Origin: Atrina japonica
Lineage: Eukaryota > Mollusca > Bivalvia > Pterioida > Pinnidae
Reading direction: 5' to 3'
NCBI GenBank assembly: GCA_030159075.1
Contig: BROG01000047.1
Coordinates: 1,307,001-1,371,000 of the forward strand
Length of the DNA: 64,000 nt
Position 1 is the first letter of the stretch, and each line of letters opens with the position of its first letter. Position numbers and translations under genes: made by a program. The notes below the pieces were generated by a model. The model worked only from the letters and a program-made list of their open reading frames with translations, was not told the DNA's origin and made no database searches. Positions 41,130 through 52,674 of this stretch are shown here, one piece after another.

Positions 41130-41820
41130 TTTGTATACATGTATATAATGTATATATGTGTATGATAAATATGCACTTATAGTGTGCCCATGTGTGTTCT
41201 GTATGTTTATAAAACGCAGTTAATATAATTGTATTATGAACCGAAATACATGTACATATATATACTACTGTTAGTCTAAGGTACATCCTACAATGACAGG
41301 CATCCTAGATTTTGTTTACTCTCTTTACCACATCATGCTGATGTTGTACATTAGTCACATGCCTATGTTGCGGTATGGTAATGATGCACTCATCAAAATA
41401 GTTTCTACGTAAATTTGTAATCGCCATGGTATTGTGCAAATCATACTATCATTATCATTAATAACATTCTCCTAACTGTCTAACTGTTATGTTGTATTAG
41501 ATAGAAGAAGTGATAAAGGCATATAAATATTGTCTTACATTGTTATACACACGGAATCACGGTAAACGAAATAAATTCAGATTTAACTGCTTGTTAATTG
41601 CAAAGAACTCACATATATACGTCTTGTGACAAGGGATGTTTGGCAACTCGCTCACACCGGTCGTTGTGTTTCATTCTAAAACAATAGCATAATTCAAAAC
41701 TCAGAAGAGCAAAATGATTTTAATTGCAACTTTCATGTACGACTAGAACTTAGATGAAACAATCATTGTGCCATTAACAATCACTCTGTCCCAATCTTCA
41801 TTAATTCGACATATATTTCA
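41130..41820. other. intergenic, no recognised feature
   Basis: AT-rich sequence between two RT-element copies; nothing found on either strand. Confidence 0.5.
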
Positions 41821-41824
41821 GATA

Positions 41825-42445
41825 TAAAAAATCTAAGATACCAAAGAATAAATATTTAGGATATAGGTACAAATCTGGTAAAAAATGGACAAACACGGAC
41901 CTCTGGAAATCAAGAGGTTTATCAGGTGCCATGGAGTAAGCGTCTTCTGTCGACCGGTCACACTCGCCATGAGTCTACGGTCAAATCCAAATGAAATACG
42001 TGAGGAACAATTGGTACAGACGTCTCAACAATTCAACATTTCACTTAGGGAAACAGAGTAATTGCAAACAAGGCTATTATACCGATCGTAAAATTCGGAA
42101 CGTTGACATCAAACGCGGTTTTCGATATCCCTGTGTCAATTATTTGTCAGTGAGTAGGTTACATCTGTACATGAAATGATCATATGTTGAACAAGACCTG
42201 GCATATGTGAAATATAAACTTCATACGCGGGTGGGATATTACTACTTAAATGTGGAAAATTTACGATGGAAAAGCCGAAATCGTCGCGTTTGTCGTATAG
42301 ACTAGTTGTTAATTTCCCGCCTGTGTCTATAGTAAGTAAAATGTCTAAGTAGAAAGCGTTTGTGCTTGATTCTGTTGTATCTTTAATTTCTAGTTCGCTT
42401 GGATATATCGCATTTGACATATTGACAAATATATGAAAATTGTCA
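41825..42445 (-). pseudogene. RT-element copy with readable RT C-terminal part (minus)
   Basis: From 42,420 downward one frame reads IYPSELEIKDTTESSTNAFY, LDILLTIDTGGKLTTSLYDK and RDDFGFSIVNFPHLSSNIP before it breaks. This is the stretch directly after the YIDD motif of a family of metazoan reverse transcriptases; the class (Penelope-like or other non-LTR) is uncertain. The 3' tail ends at about 41,825 (CCAAAGAATAAATATTT). Confidence 0.8.
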
Positions 42446-42569
42446 TTATTAAGGTATTCATATGTTATATTTTCATGCTATAGTTAATCTGTAATAGAAT
42501 CGTAATTGTGTGGGTCATGTGGGACCTCGAGTTTTACTGTCTCATCCAAAGGACAGGAAACCAACCTGC

Positions 42570-42640
42570 CGCCGGCTGGACTCGAACTCAAGACCTCACG
42601 ATCAAGAGTCGAGTGCGCTACCGACTGAGCCAGAATCCAA
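42570..42640 (-). mobile_element. tRNA-Lys-like SINE head (minus)
   Basis: The minus strand reads TGGCTCAGTCGGTAGCGCAC (A box), an anticodon loop CTCTTGA (anticodon CTT) and GAGTTCGAGTCCAGC (B box). The acceptor ends do not pair, so it is not a working tRNA; the flanks (CTCATCCAAAGGACAGGAAA) look like a SINE body. Confidence 0.6.
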
Positions 42641-42985
42641 TTGGTAAGAATAAGGTTGTTCAAGCTGAGGGTTTCCCTTGGCTTGGAATTTCATATTCTT
42701 ACCACGAGAGATTATATTTTCCTTCCCACACTCGAAATTCTATGTAGGATTAATATTTTTCTCCAATGCTTCAAATACACATATGCACGTAAATGAAATC
42801 TGACGTAGTTTTTGATGCATTGTATTATCATAACATAGAAATCCTATGTTGTATGATTATACATCATAGCGTGTAGAACTTTCTACAACTTACGGTGTGA
42901 ACAGAGAAATTATGGCTTGGGAAAACGGAAGATACGCCTGTCCAAGGTTGGAGAATATGTATTCTTAACCACAGGACGACATATA

Positions 42986-43848
42986 TGGCACGCCTAAATC
43001 ACATAAATGAGTTAAACGTAGTTTTTCTCAGTTAAACCCAGTTTTTCTCCAGTTAAACCTAGTTTTTTCTCAGTAACCCACATTAACTGGAGAAAAACTA
43101 GTTTTAACTGAGAAAAACTAAGTTTAATTGCGCCAAAATAAAAAAAAATGAGTTAAACCTAGTATTTCTCGAGAAAAACCTAGTTTAACTGAGAAAAACT
43201 ACACTAAACTGCGGCACAATCACATTAATGAGTATTAATATGATTATAACGCAGTTAATCCTGGTTTTTCTCAGTTAAATCTAGTTTTTCTCCAGTTAAT
43301 GTGGGTTACGAGAAAAACTAGGATTAACTTGAGAAAAATTAGGTTGAACTCGTAACCCACCTTAACTGAGAAAAACTAAGTTTATCTCGAGAAAAACCAG
43401 GATTAACTCATTGTTGTAATTCCGGCGTGCTTCATCAGTTAAACCTAGATTTTCTCAGTTAAACCTAGTTTTTCTTCAGTTAAACCTAGATTTTCTCAGT
43501 AACTCACATTAACTGGAGAATAACTAGGTTTAACTGAGAAAAACTAGGTTTAACTGCGCCAAAATCACAAGAATGAGTTAAACCTAGTTTCGAGAAAAAA
43601 CTAGTTTAACTGAGAAAAACTGCGCCACAATAATAATAATAATAATGAGTATTTCGTGCAGTTAAACCTAGTTAATTTGGGCTACGAGAAAAATTTTGGT
43701 TAACTGGAGAAAAATTAGGTTTAACTCGTAACCCACATTAACTGGAGAAAATCTAGGTTTAACTGAGAAAAACTGGGTTTATCTGAGAAAAACTGGGTTT
43801 ATCTGAGAAAAACTGGGTTTAACTCATTAATGTGATTTTGGCGTGCCA
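42986..43848. mobile_element. foldback MITE 'AAACCTAGTTTTTCTC', copy 2, dimeric
   Basis: TA|TGGCACGCC at the left and GGCGTGCCA|TA at the right. An internal end (CCGGCGTGCTTCA at about 43,422) shows that two elements stand back to back. The interior alternates AGTTAAACCTAGTTTTTCTC with its inverse throughout. Confidence 0.8.
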
Positions 43849-43849
43849 T

Positions 43850-44332
43850 AGACATAAACATAGATTTACCCATACATTTAATGGTTGGCATAATGTCAAA
43901 TTTATGCAATGGATTTTGTGTACATATTGCAACTCTTGCATTAGAATAAGAAATGTAATGTATTGGTCGGATATGTATTATTGCTTTTTAAAAAGATGCA
44001 CACAGGGAGACAACTCGCAATTGACAGAATGACATTCATTTTTAAAAACGGACTGTCGTGGATGCAATATTATTAAATTGTCTTAATATTTGTTTTCTTG
44101 ACAAAAGGACATTTCTAATCTGTATTTTCATCTACCTTAAAGAAAATAAAATTAAAATATTTTGCAACGCACACTAAAGTCACGTGACTAATAAGTAATC
44201 AGCAGTTCATCACACATGATTTTATCAGTTCTCTCACGTGTCCGGTGCATGACATTACGTAATCACATGTACTAAAAATATCTTGACCGATTTTAAAATG
44301 TGTACTCAACTTTTGCCATATGGGAGGTTAAA
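43850..44332. other. intergenic, E-box-like sites
   Basis: AT-rich, with TCACGTGA at 44,182 and TCACGTGT at 44,234 before a small candidate ORF. Nothing else seen. Confidence 0.4.
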
Positions 44333-44449
44333 ATGTTTTCGACAAGTTTTCAAATGACCTTTTTCCATTTCGTGTACCTCATGGTTTTATGTGGTGCTAT
44401 TTGCGGCAATAAAACGATAAGCATTGACAAAACAAGTCAGTTAGGTTAA
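44333..44449 (+). CDS. candidate small secreted ORF or signal-peptide exon
   Basis: It reads MFSTSFQMTFFHFVYLMVLC, then GAICGNKTISIDKTSQLG and a stop. The first 27 residues look like a signal peptide with a C-G-A-I-C-G cleavage region. A splice donor AA|GTCAGT at 44,434-44,440 could instead make it the first exon of a plus-strand gene. I found no matching second exon. Chance is a serious alternative. Confidence 0.22.
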   Translation: MFSTSFQMTFFHFVYLMVLCGAICGNKTISIDKTSQLG

Positions 44450-44784
44450 AAATGTTCCAATGAAGCAGAAACAGGATCTTTCCTTTCACTGACTCGGCCA
44501 TTGTTCAAAAGTGAAACTTTTTACACTTGCAAAAACGGCATGCATCTTCTCGTACAAAGTGTTACTCCTTGAGATGCTTCGTAACTCTTTCAACCCTAAT
44601 GGCAATAAAAGATTGATTTAAACAATAACAAGCACTCCACTTGATTATATAGAGTTTAAATTGGTAGGTGGATTTTTACGTTAATAACTGTAAAGAGAAG
44701 TTTTACGACTACCTTTTAAGATGACGACCAAAATTCTTTTGAATGACTACAAAAATTATGTTGGTAACAATGGACCCTTTAGCT

Positions 44785-44952
44785 GTAACTGCGGTCCTGT
44801 GACTTTGACAGTCTTCCGGTTGGCAAAATGATACAGATACCCGCAAAAACATAGAGTCGTTATAGTAACTGATCGTTTCTTGACGTCATTTTCCGGGAAT
44901 CTGTATCATTTTGCCAACCGGAAGACTGGCAAAGTCACTGAACCGCAGTTAC
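44785..44952. repeat. inverted repeat, 59-base arms
   Basis: Arm 1 (44,785-44,843) and arm 2 (44,894-44,952) are inverted copies with 55 of 59 positions equal by my count (ends GTAACTGCGG / CCGCAGTTAC; core GTCTTCCGGTTGGCAAAATG). The 50-base spacer is unique. No ORF and no flanking duplication is obvious. Confidence 0.8.
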
Positions 44953-45299
44953 TCCTAATTAGGAGTCATTCAGATCATTCTCATATTATTCTGATTCCTA
45001 TTCTCCTGTCGATATCTGCTAGTAAATATTTTGTCAGCATCAGAGGAAATACAGCTCAACTGATTTTGCTACAATTTTCAGCACTTGTGAATTTTCTTTG
45101 GCTATGATAAGGCTTCTCCACTTTTTTCGCATTTCCCTCTCATGTTTAGCTTTATTCATTTTTCATTTTTATATTTACAACACCACCCCCTGCACACGAA
45201 GTGAAAGACACGGGTCTTTCAATGGGACATTCATGTACCACGTGATACCCGATAACGTTTATGCGGGACTATTGTTTCTATTAATGATGGAATGACGCT

Positions 45300-46576
45300 A
45301 GCAGACGATATCCCGCGGTAACGTCATTTGAGCGAGAATACTACGTAGATTTACGTTCCATCAGCATTGGAGATACTAGTACCGCACAAAAGTTATCTTT
45401 TGTCACGTAGTACATGAATTAGTCCCATAAAGACTTATGACCAACGCCCCTTGTTTCAGGGCGTGTGGCATGTAACATAGTCTTCACTACATATGCGATA
45501 TGTTGCACCTAAAGCTGGTGACATCTCCATGTAAATGAAATATTTTTGGCAGGATGTAAGACAACAATAAAAAACAATTGTTTATTGAGCTGCAAAATTC
45601 TAGCAAAGTAACTTAACTAAAGTAAGCATATGGCATTTGCGAAAACAGTTTTTAAAGTGCAAAAGCCGGTTAAATACGTAAGCTTACGGTATGTACTAAG
45701 CATTTCAAGAAAAACAACAGTACATAATTAGAACACGAAACAAATTAAGATAGAATTCATGAGCATAATGCAATATTTTGACAAGACGTAAAGATGTTTT
45801 GCGAGAACACAATTACAAGAATATTTCTGTCATGCGTAATATATCGTTATAAGTGTAATGTATATTGTTGTTAGTTATACTACCCGTCAAATTTATCTTG
45901 TGTAGCTTAGGCGGCTGTAAACTATATACTAACATAATGACAGTAAATATGTACAACTATGAACTATGAAGTGGGAACGTAAAGAATAGCAAGTTATGTC
46001 ATATATACTAAGATCCAAGGATGAAGATGCTTTGTCCGGAAATTGTGGCAACTCTCGGTGTAATGTTAACAGTACCTACAGCGCAAACTCGTATAGAGCA
46101 TCGTTTAAATTCTAAACGCCTCACCTTTTTGAATTCTTAACTGCTCAAACGCTATAAGATTTAGACGGATTTAGGAATACATCTAAGTTATTGTTATGCC
46201 TTGTATTATACCATCATTTGTTTTGGAACTCTACATATATTATAAATTCGATCTCAACTTATGGAGTCTTATTGACAGAAGACATCGTGTTTTAGCATTT
46301 GTTTCGGCCTTTTTGTTAGAATTATTAAACAATTGGTATTGTCTTTAATAAATTAGGATTGACCATGGAAGAATGGACAGCAAAGTCATTTCCACTTGGG
46401 TTGTTTCCCTTGCGGTGGCGCTATTCCGATACTAGATAACCGGAATGCCTATTGGAGAGATGCACGCGCAGTGCACATGCCTGTCAATAAAATCTATATT
46501 GATGATATCCGGGGTTGACCACTTCTCCAAGACACTTGATTCCACAAATATATTTTCCGGAGGTAACTGTTTATTA
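45300..46576. other. intergenic, one interspersed repeat tail
   Basis: At about 46,150-46,300 lies a diverged copy of the 'TGATGAAGTCTAATTGACAG' family (AGACGGATTTAGGAATAC, CTTGTATTATACCATC, GGAGTCTTATTGACAGAAG). The rest shows nothing. Confidence 0.5.
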
Positions 46577-47152
46577 GTATCCAACATCCACGGTATCTGT
46601 ACACTGTCTATATATGTGGACTCTCTTGCAGTTTACACATAAGTTTCCATGGTATCTGTACACTGTCTACACTTGTACACCAGTATCCATGGTATCTGTA
46701 CACTGTCTACACTTGTACACCAGTATCAATGGTATCTGTACACTGTCTACACTTGTACACCAGTACCCATGGTATCTGTACACTGTCTACACTTGTACAC
46801 CAGTATCCATGGTATCTGTACACTGTCTACACTTGTACACCAGTATCCATGGTATATGTACACTGTCTACACTTGTACACCAGTATCCATGGTATCTGTA
46901 CACTGTCTACACTTGTACACCAGTATCCATGGTATCTGTACACTGTCTACACTTGTACACCAGTATCCATGGTAATTGTACACTGTCTTCACTTGTACAC
47001 CAGTAAACATGGTATCTGTACACTGTCTACACTTGTCCACCACGTGGTATTTGTACACCGTCTATATCTATGGACTCTCGCTATTTACACTTGTATACCA
47101 GTATCCGTTTTATCTGTACACTGTCTATATATGTGGACTATCTTGCTGTTTA
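46577..47152. repeat. 40-bp minisatellite, about 11 short units with longer units at both edges
   Basis: The short unit is CCATGGTATCTGTACACTGT plus CTACACTTGTACACCAGTAT. Edge units (46,577-46,640 and 47,045-47,150) carry an extra TATATGTGGACTCTCTTGC. A 40-bp unit shifts frame each time and has no stop in any plus frame, so three long ORFs run over it; none is a gene. Confidence 0.9.
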
Positions 47153-47159
47153 TTTTATG

Positions 47160-47999
47160 ATTGTATGATAGAGACATATATATCGAAATTGCATGAAAAT
47201 AATTTGAGTAACTAATAAATGCGATACCTGTTCACTGTGATATAACCAGTGAGCTTTGTCGCAGCAAAATTATCAGGCACATTAAGGTATTTAAAACGTC
47301 AAAATACGTATATTCATCTATACAATTTAGGCAAAATGTTATAACTCGACATTTAATTTCAATTGGGATCTACTGAATTACAGTTTATCAATGTCCTATT
47401 TATGATCATCTTTTCATCGATGATTTCATCCTAAATTAGTTTTTCAATAGTCATGTCTTTAAATTCAATTAAATTTTAGAATATATATATATATATATAT
47501 ATATCATAAAACTTTTTATTATCCCCATAAAATTGTGTGGGGTAAAAAAGATCAAAATGTTTTCAGATTAAAAGATTACAGATTCTGAATCAGTAAGACA
47601 CAAAGTTTACTTCCTCATTCAAAGTAAATGCAATTTTTTTATGAGAGTATAAATAATTAAAGTACATTTGTCGTCATTCCTCTCTGTATGAATGTATTTA
47701 AAAACTTCGCGACTTGCAATTACCAGCACAAATAAGCCATTTATAATTAATCAGCCACAGTGCAGTTTTCAAATCCTACACTTCAGTTTTATTTATGTAA
47801 CAATAGATTAAATTACACGAACCATGTTTGAAATCATTTTGTAAATGCATGTATGTATCATAAATCAATCGGATCAAACGGTCTCGCCTATCAACAACTC
47901 AAGTTATGTAGTGTGGTTGGGATTTACTTTTAATATAGTCTAAAACCAGACTTGATTTGTTGTCTAGAGTGTCTCGAATATTGGATAAAATTTACCATG
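47160..47999. other. intergenic with a short (TA)n
   Basis: (TA)n at about 47,481-47,504. Otherwise AT-rich without recognised features. Confidence 0.5.
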
Positions 48000-48125
48000 G
48001 TGACTCTATTCCAGTGATTCCTGCGTTTGACTCGCAAGCAAAAGGTTCCAGATTCGATTCCATTAGACTTTAGAATATGTATTCACTGTTTCGTCACCAA
48101 TCGTGAGGCATCGGAAGTTTAAATC
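48000..48125 (+). mobile_element. diverged SINE head (same family as 18,199)
   Basis: TTTGACTCGCAAGCAAAAGG, then CCAGATTCGATTCCAT (B box) and TATTCACTGTTTCGTCACCA correspond in order to TTCGACTCGCAAACGGAAG, CAGGTTCGATTCCCG and TATTTACTGTTCCTTCACCA at 18,228-18,320. Confidence 0.55.
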
Positions 48126-48739
48126 GCAGATCTCTTGGATAAGCTTTAATATTAACTATGGAATAATGATTTTTAATCTGTGCCAGACCCCGGTTTCATC
48201 GTTTGGTTTGGTTTTTTTGAGTCGTGTTTTTCACCACAATCAACAATGTGTCATTTCCACTTCAGTTTCCTTTTGTAGGCCCTACTTTGTCAAAAATGAC
48301 CGATTTTTTTGACAGCCACTCTAGTATATGGAATACAAGGTGTTTCTTGTTATCATCTAAAATCATTTACGGTAAAGGTTTTGTGTTGCAGTGACGATGT
48401 AAAATTACAAACTAAAGATAACAGTGAATAGAGCCACAGTAATACGACCATGTCCAACGTTTATATAAACATATACACAACAATAATGAGAATATATGTT
48501 ATACCCATGGACGATGAGTAATTGAAAATGATGTAGTCTTATAATTCAAGATTGAATTGATGTCTAGACGTTTGGTAATTAAGTAGTTTGCTCTATGTGC
48601 TTCGGCCAGCACTTGAACTTTTAACCCGCTTGTTATCCATATTTACGAGTATCATGCAGCGTAAATATGCATGTTAGAAATAGTGGCAGTAGATTGTACC
48701 TGTGACTAGTTGGTATATGTATCATAGAGGAAAGACAAT

Positions 48740-48905
48740 GAAAATAGGATAAATGGTTTTAAACATTTATATGTAAAAAAAAAATCATTGACCAGTCATT
48801 TTGGTTGGGATAAATGGTTTGAAACATTTGTATATAGAAACTCAATAGCGTGCTAGATCTATTTCGGTTAGGATAAATACATGTAGTTTGAAACATATAT
48901 ATCTA
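48740..48905. repeat. 61-bp tandem repeat, three diverged copies
   Basis: GGATAAATGGTTTTAAACAT at 48,748, GGATAAATGGTTTGAAACAT at 48,809 and GGATAAATACATGTAGTTTG at 48,871 begin successive units; each continues with a TTGGTT/TCGGTTAGG-type end. Confidence 0.65.
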
Positions 48906-49389
48906 AAAATGCTTATCAACATGTCATTTGTAGACAGAAAGTGACAGGTACAGTGAATTGAAATTTGATTAAGTCTGTCGGTTTGTAAACTTTGACCTCT
49001 CAGTGTTGATCAGACTTCGGCTTTCTGTATTCAAACTACGTTTTGTGGGTGTTCAAATGTTGCTCTCTGGATTTCAATATCCGATCTGTTAATGTAAAAA
49101 TTTCTCGATTTTTGAATTATCATGGAAATTATGGATGGTTGAACTTCAGATTTTAAAAGATTAAAAACGTAATACCAAAGTTGTAGTTTTGCAAAAGTCA
49201 CAACTAATGCTCGAAACGATCGTATCTGTTAATACGAATTCATCAGTTGAACTCCAAAACAACATTGGTATATATACAGGTCAAAGAGTATCTGAATTAT
49301 GATTGTGTAAATTCGAACCTTTCGAAATACAGAGTTTGAACTTGTTTTGTTTTATCTTCGTTCCTTTATTGTGGTAAAACTCTTTTACA

Positions 49390-49580
49390 TCTCAGTATTC
49401 ACACTACAACATCTTAGTGTTCACACAACAGTATATCTGTATTCACATTACAACATATCGGTGTGCACACTGCAACATGTCGGTTTTCACACTACAACAT
49501 TTCGGTGTTCACACTAAATACCTCAGTGTTCACCCTACAACATCTCAGTATTTACACTACAACATCTAGGTTGTCACACC
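49390..49580. repeat. 26-bp tandem repeat, about 7-8 copies
   Basis: The unit is close to TTCACACTACAACATCTCAG plus TG. It is diverged between copies (TTCACACAACAGTATATCTG, TTCACATTACAACATATCGG, TTTACACTACAACATCTAGG). Confidence 0.75.
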
Positions 49581-49589
49581 TCAAACTTT

Positions 49590-50734
49590 AAAATATGGGT
49601 GTCCAAATATAGGCAGCAGAAGTGTCGATTCGGATTTTCTATTAAGCTCCTTGGCGACGCCTTCGCCTTAGCCTTGACTTGATGTCTGACAGCTGTTCTT
49701 TACTTTATTTTCACTAAGATTGAACAGTTGATAAAAATTCAACACATCTGTAGGTCACAGATTTCTGTTAGTCTAACACACTTTTACGATATTTTTTTTA
49801 TTATTTCTTGCTTTTTAACAGTTAACTTTAATCGATTATGCTTGAACAGCGAGGTGTCCAAGTGTGAACAAACGAGATGTCTAAGTTTGAACAACAAAAT
49901 GTCGCATTTTGAACTCCAGGATCCCGGAGATCGAATCCCGATATGTCGACGATTGTTAACACTATTTAATAGGTCGATGTCCTAATATCATGGGACGGAC
50001 ATTTGACCACCCTTAAGCCAGGGCCAAAAGAGGAAGATTTCTCAGAGTTATTATGTAACCAATGCCATTGACATTCCGACATCCATGAATACTTTTGTCC
50101 AGGTATCTAAATAAAAACACGACAGACGATTTACAAGGTCAAGGCCAAAAATCCTACCTAATAAAATTAAGATAGCATTGTTTCTAGTATAAATATATAT
50201 CCAAGCACAGTAACTCTGACACTTGCATTTTCTTTTTGTACATAGTTAAGTTACCTTAAAGCGATATAAGCTGTCACGATGATTATTTTGTCCCCTGACA
50301 TGTAGTCGAAAATTATTAAAATGTGTGTTCAAATACATTATCAAATACATAAAACGTTGTAAAAGATCTTCTTTTCGAAGTTATTTGTTTTATTAGAATT
50401 TAAGTTTTCCCGTACTTTAAAAAATCCAGCTGCATTTTCCTATGCAATGACCTTTCAGATAAACTCTTTCGCCATATAAAATGTACTTCGTAATTCGGTC
50501 AGGGGATCTCGGTCCTTTACGCGCTCGGACTATGTTAAAGTCGGCCGATTTTTATGTGTTTTATATTCATTTTTAAAATACAGGATGTAATATTTTTTTT
50601 TGAAAGTGCATGTATTATGTAAAATATATGCTTTTCAACGCTATTTCAAATACCTGAAGAAAATCGGATGAATATATGAATAAATATATCTGGTCACTAA
50701 AAGAATTTTTTTCCGATCTTTAATGTTACCCTGA
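49590..50734. other. intergenic, no recognised feature
   Basis: AT-rich. 49,845-49,920 repeats 'GTCCAAGTGTGAACAAACGA / GTCTAAGTTTGAACAACAAA', two to three loose copies. Nothing coding stands out. Confidence 0.45.
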
Positions 50735-50938
50735 ATGCTGATATTGACAAAATCAAAACAATACAACTGTGAAAAGCATGCGTACCTCACGTTTTACAAT
50801 AGTGCCGCCACATCCGGTGGAGTTGGGCAGTTCATGATCATATGTGTCAAGAATGATAAAGCCGAGAATGCGATGGGACAAATTAAAAATGGGTCCAGAT
50901 CACCCGATATACCCGGCACGTGGACAATTCTGAAATGA
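50735..50938 (+). CDS. weak candidate terminal exon, unknown protein
   Basis: The open frame reads on through SAATSGGVGQFMIICVKNDK and AENAMGQIKNGSRSPDIPGT to a TGA. The composition is less AT-rich than the surroundings, an acceptor TTTACAATAG|TGCC lies at 50,791-50,802, and AATAAA follows at about 51,003. I recognise no family and no upstream exon, so chance remains likely. Confidence 0.2.
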   Translation: MLILTKSKQYNCEKHAYLTFYNSAATSGGVGQFMIICVKNDKAENAMGQIKNGSRSPDIPGTWTILK

Positions 50939-51599
50939 ATGTTTTGAAACGACGAAAAAGACAAACTTTGCCTGATTTGGGTATGAAATGATTATGTACG
51001 AAAATAAACTCAAAGGTTAAGAAGAATAGAATGTATATTAACTGCAAATAGCACGTGTTTATTTGTCACTCGGTAATCTTCGTATAAAATTACCGAAAGT
51101 TAATTTGCAATGATCAAAGTATGGCGGACAAAAAAATAACTGATAATACGGGTTGCGTTTGGCAAGATTGTTGCAATTTTACACATGCATTTGTTATTCT
51201 AACCACCAGATGGTCTCTTTGGAATATATATGAGATAGAATATTACATAAAATGGGCATGTAATTTGTTTTACCTACGACAGCTCATATCACTTTAAACA
51301 ATAAAGTAGTGATTTAATAACGATTGGACAAAATTTTATATTTTATCAATACAGTTCGTATTTTCTGCAGTTATTCTAAAGGTAGCGTGCTCTTAATATT
51401 AGATGTTATTTATCTTTTTCCACAATATCTATCTGGTTTTGTTTATTCTATTTTATTCGTTGATCGCTTTGGTTTTTTGCATTTGTGTTTGTGTCTTTGT
51501 AATACCCGTTGGTATTTCTTCACTTTTACTTTTAGGGTGTACATGTATGTAAGTTTTAGCATTCTGCTGACATTAAGCAATTAGTTCTACATTTCAAGC

Positions 51600-52674
51600 T
51601 TATTGTTTTGGTATCATGTTTATATTTACTAAATATTCCATGTAATTAATGTTAGCTTAAAATCATTTATTAAAAATTCCACCTTCCGTTCATTTATCTA
51701 AAAAAAAAATTAAAATAAAAAAAATTGGCCACCAGCATAAAACTGAAAAATTGTTGAGCGTGACGTAACTCACTATACATTTAAAAAAAAAAAAAAAAAA
51801 AAAAAAGAATAAATGTTCTTACTCCTTCTATTACTTAGTTCTTATTCTAGCCTACCCAGCATTTATTTATTTTTTTTTTTGGGGGGGGGGGGGGTTGGGG
51901 GTTAGCACGCATTTTTAAAATAACACATACAATACTAGTGAGAGAAATGTGTATGATGATAATGATATAGCTTTATCATATAGCTCTAGCTTTATCAAGG
52001 ACGTAGATTCTGAACACCAAATGAAATAACTCCGTGTCTAAGGCAAATTGTGACACACATTTCTTGGTGTGCACTTGGTGTTTACTAACAGAAACGAAAT
52101 AAATGATTGTCATTTATAAATGACACGATATTTATCACTTTAACCCAAATACTCAAAAACACGCATTTTCTATCTACATTCATGCACTGTTGTTTGCCTT
52201 TATCTTGTATGACTCAAGAAAAGGATTATAGTTCGCGTGATAGTTTGCTAGAAATATTCTTATGACCCAAAAAAGAAAAAGAAAGAAATGATTAAAGGTG
52301 GCATTATCTATTTTATCAAATACATATAATCTTAGAGAATCATCTGGTCAAAGGACTTTGTAAAAATAGTAGATAATTCATATGCAACGCCAAATAAATA
52401 TGTTTATCAAATATATGTAAAGGTCTTCCACATGTTTACAAACACACCGAGTCTAAATTGAATCTTAACAGGGGTGACAGACTTGTTTTCGGCAACAAAA
52501 TTATCAAGGTAACAGTAGTACATGAAGTTACGTTTTACCTGTACATTACTACTTTTTGGAAAATAGACCGTATTGTTTGGGTATTGGACAGAACCCGGAT
52601 GTGTCATTTTACCTTGGTAGACATATGCCTAACTTTGGCGTTACACATTACCACGTTTATGCAATTCGAAATAA
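51600..52674. other. intergenic with homopolymer runs
   Basis: A run of A (about 51,783-51,806) follows a SINE-tail-like TTGTTGAGCGTGACGTAAC; a T run and a G run meet at about 51,870-51,895. The rest is AT-rich and unassigned. Confidence 0.55.

Noticed and set aside
42136..42420. 94-codon ORF as a host gene
   Set aside because: Part of a 5'-truncated RT-element copy with the family tail.
42570..42640. Functional tRNA-Lys gene on the minus strand
   Set aside because: The acceptor stem does not pair; flanks look like a SINE body.
46614..47160. Three overlapping ORFs of 108-143 codons with Val-His-Cys-Leu repeats
   Set aside because: They are three frames of the same 40-bp minisatellite; a real coding repeat would keep one frame.
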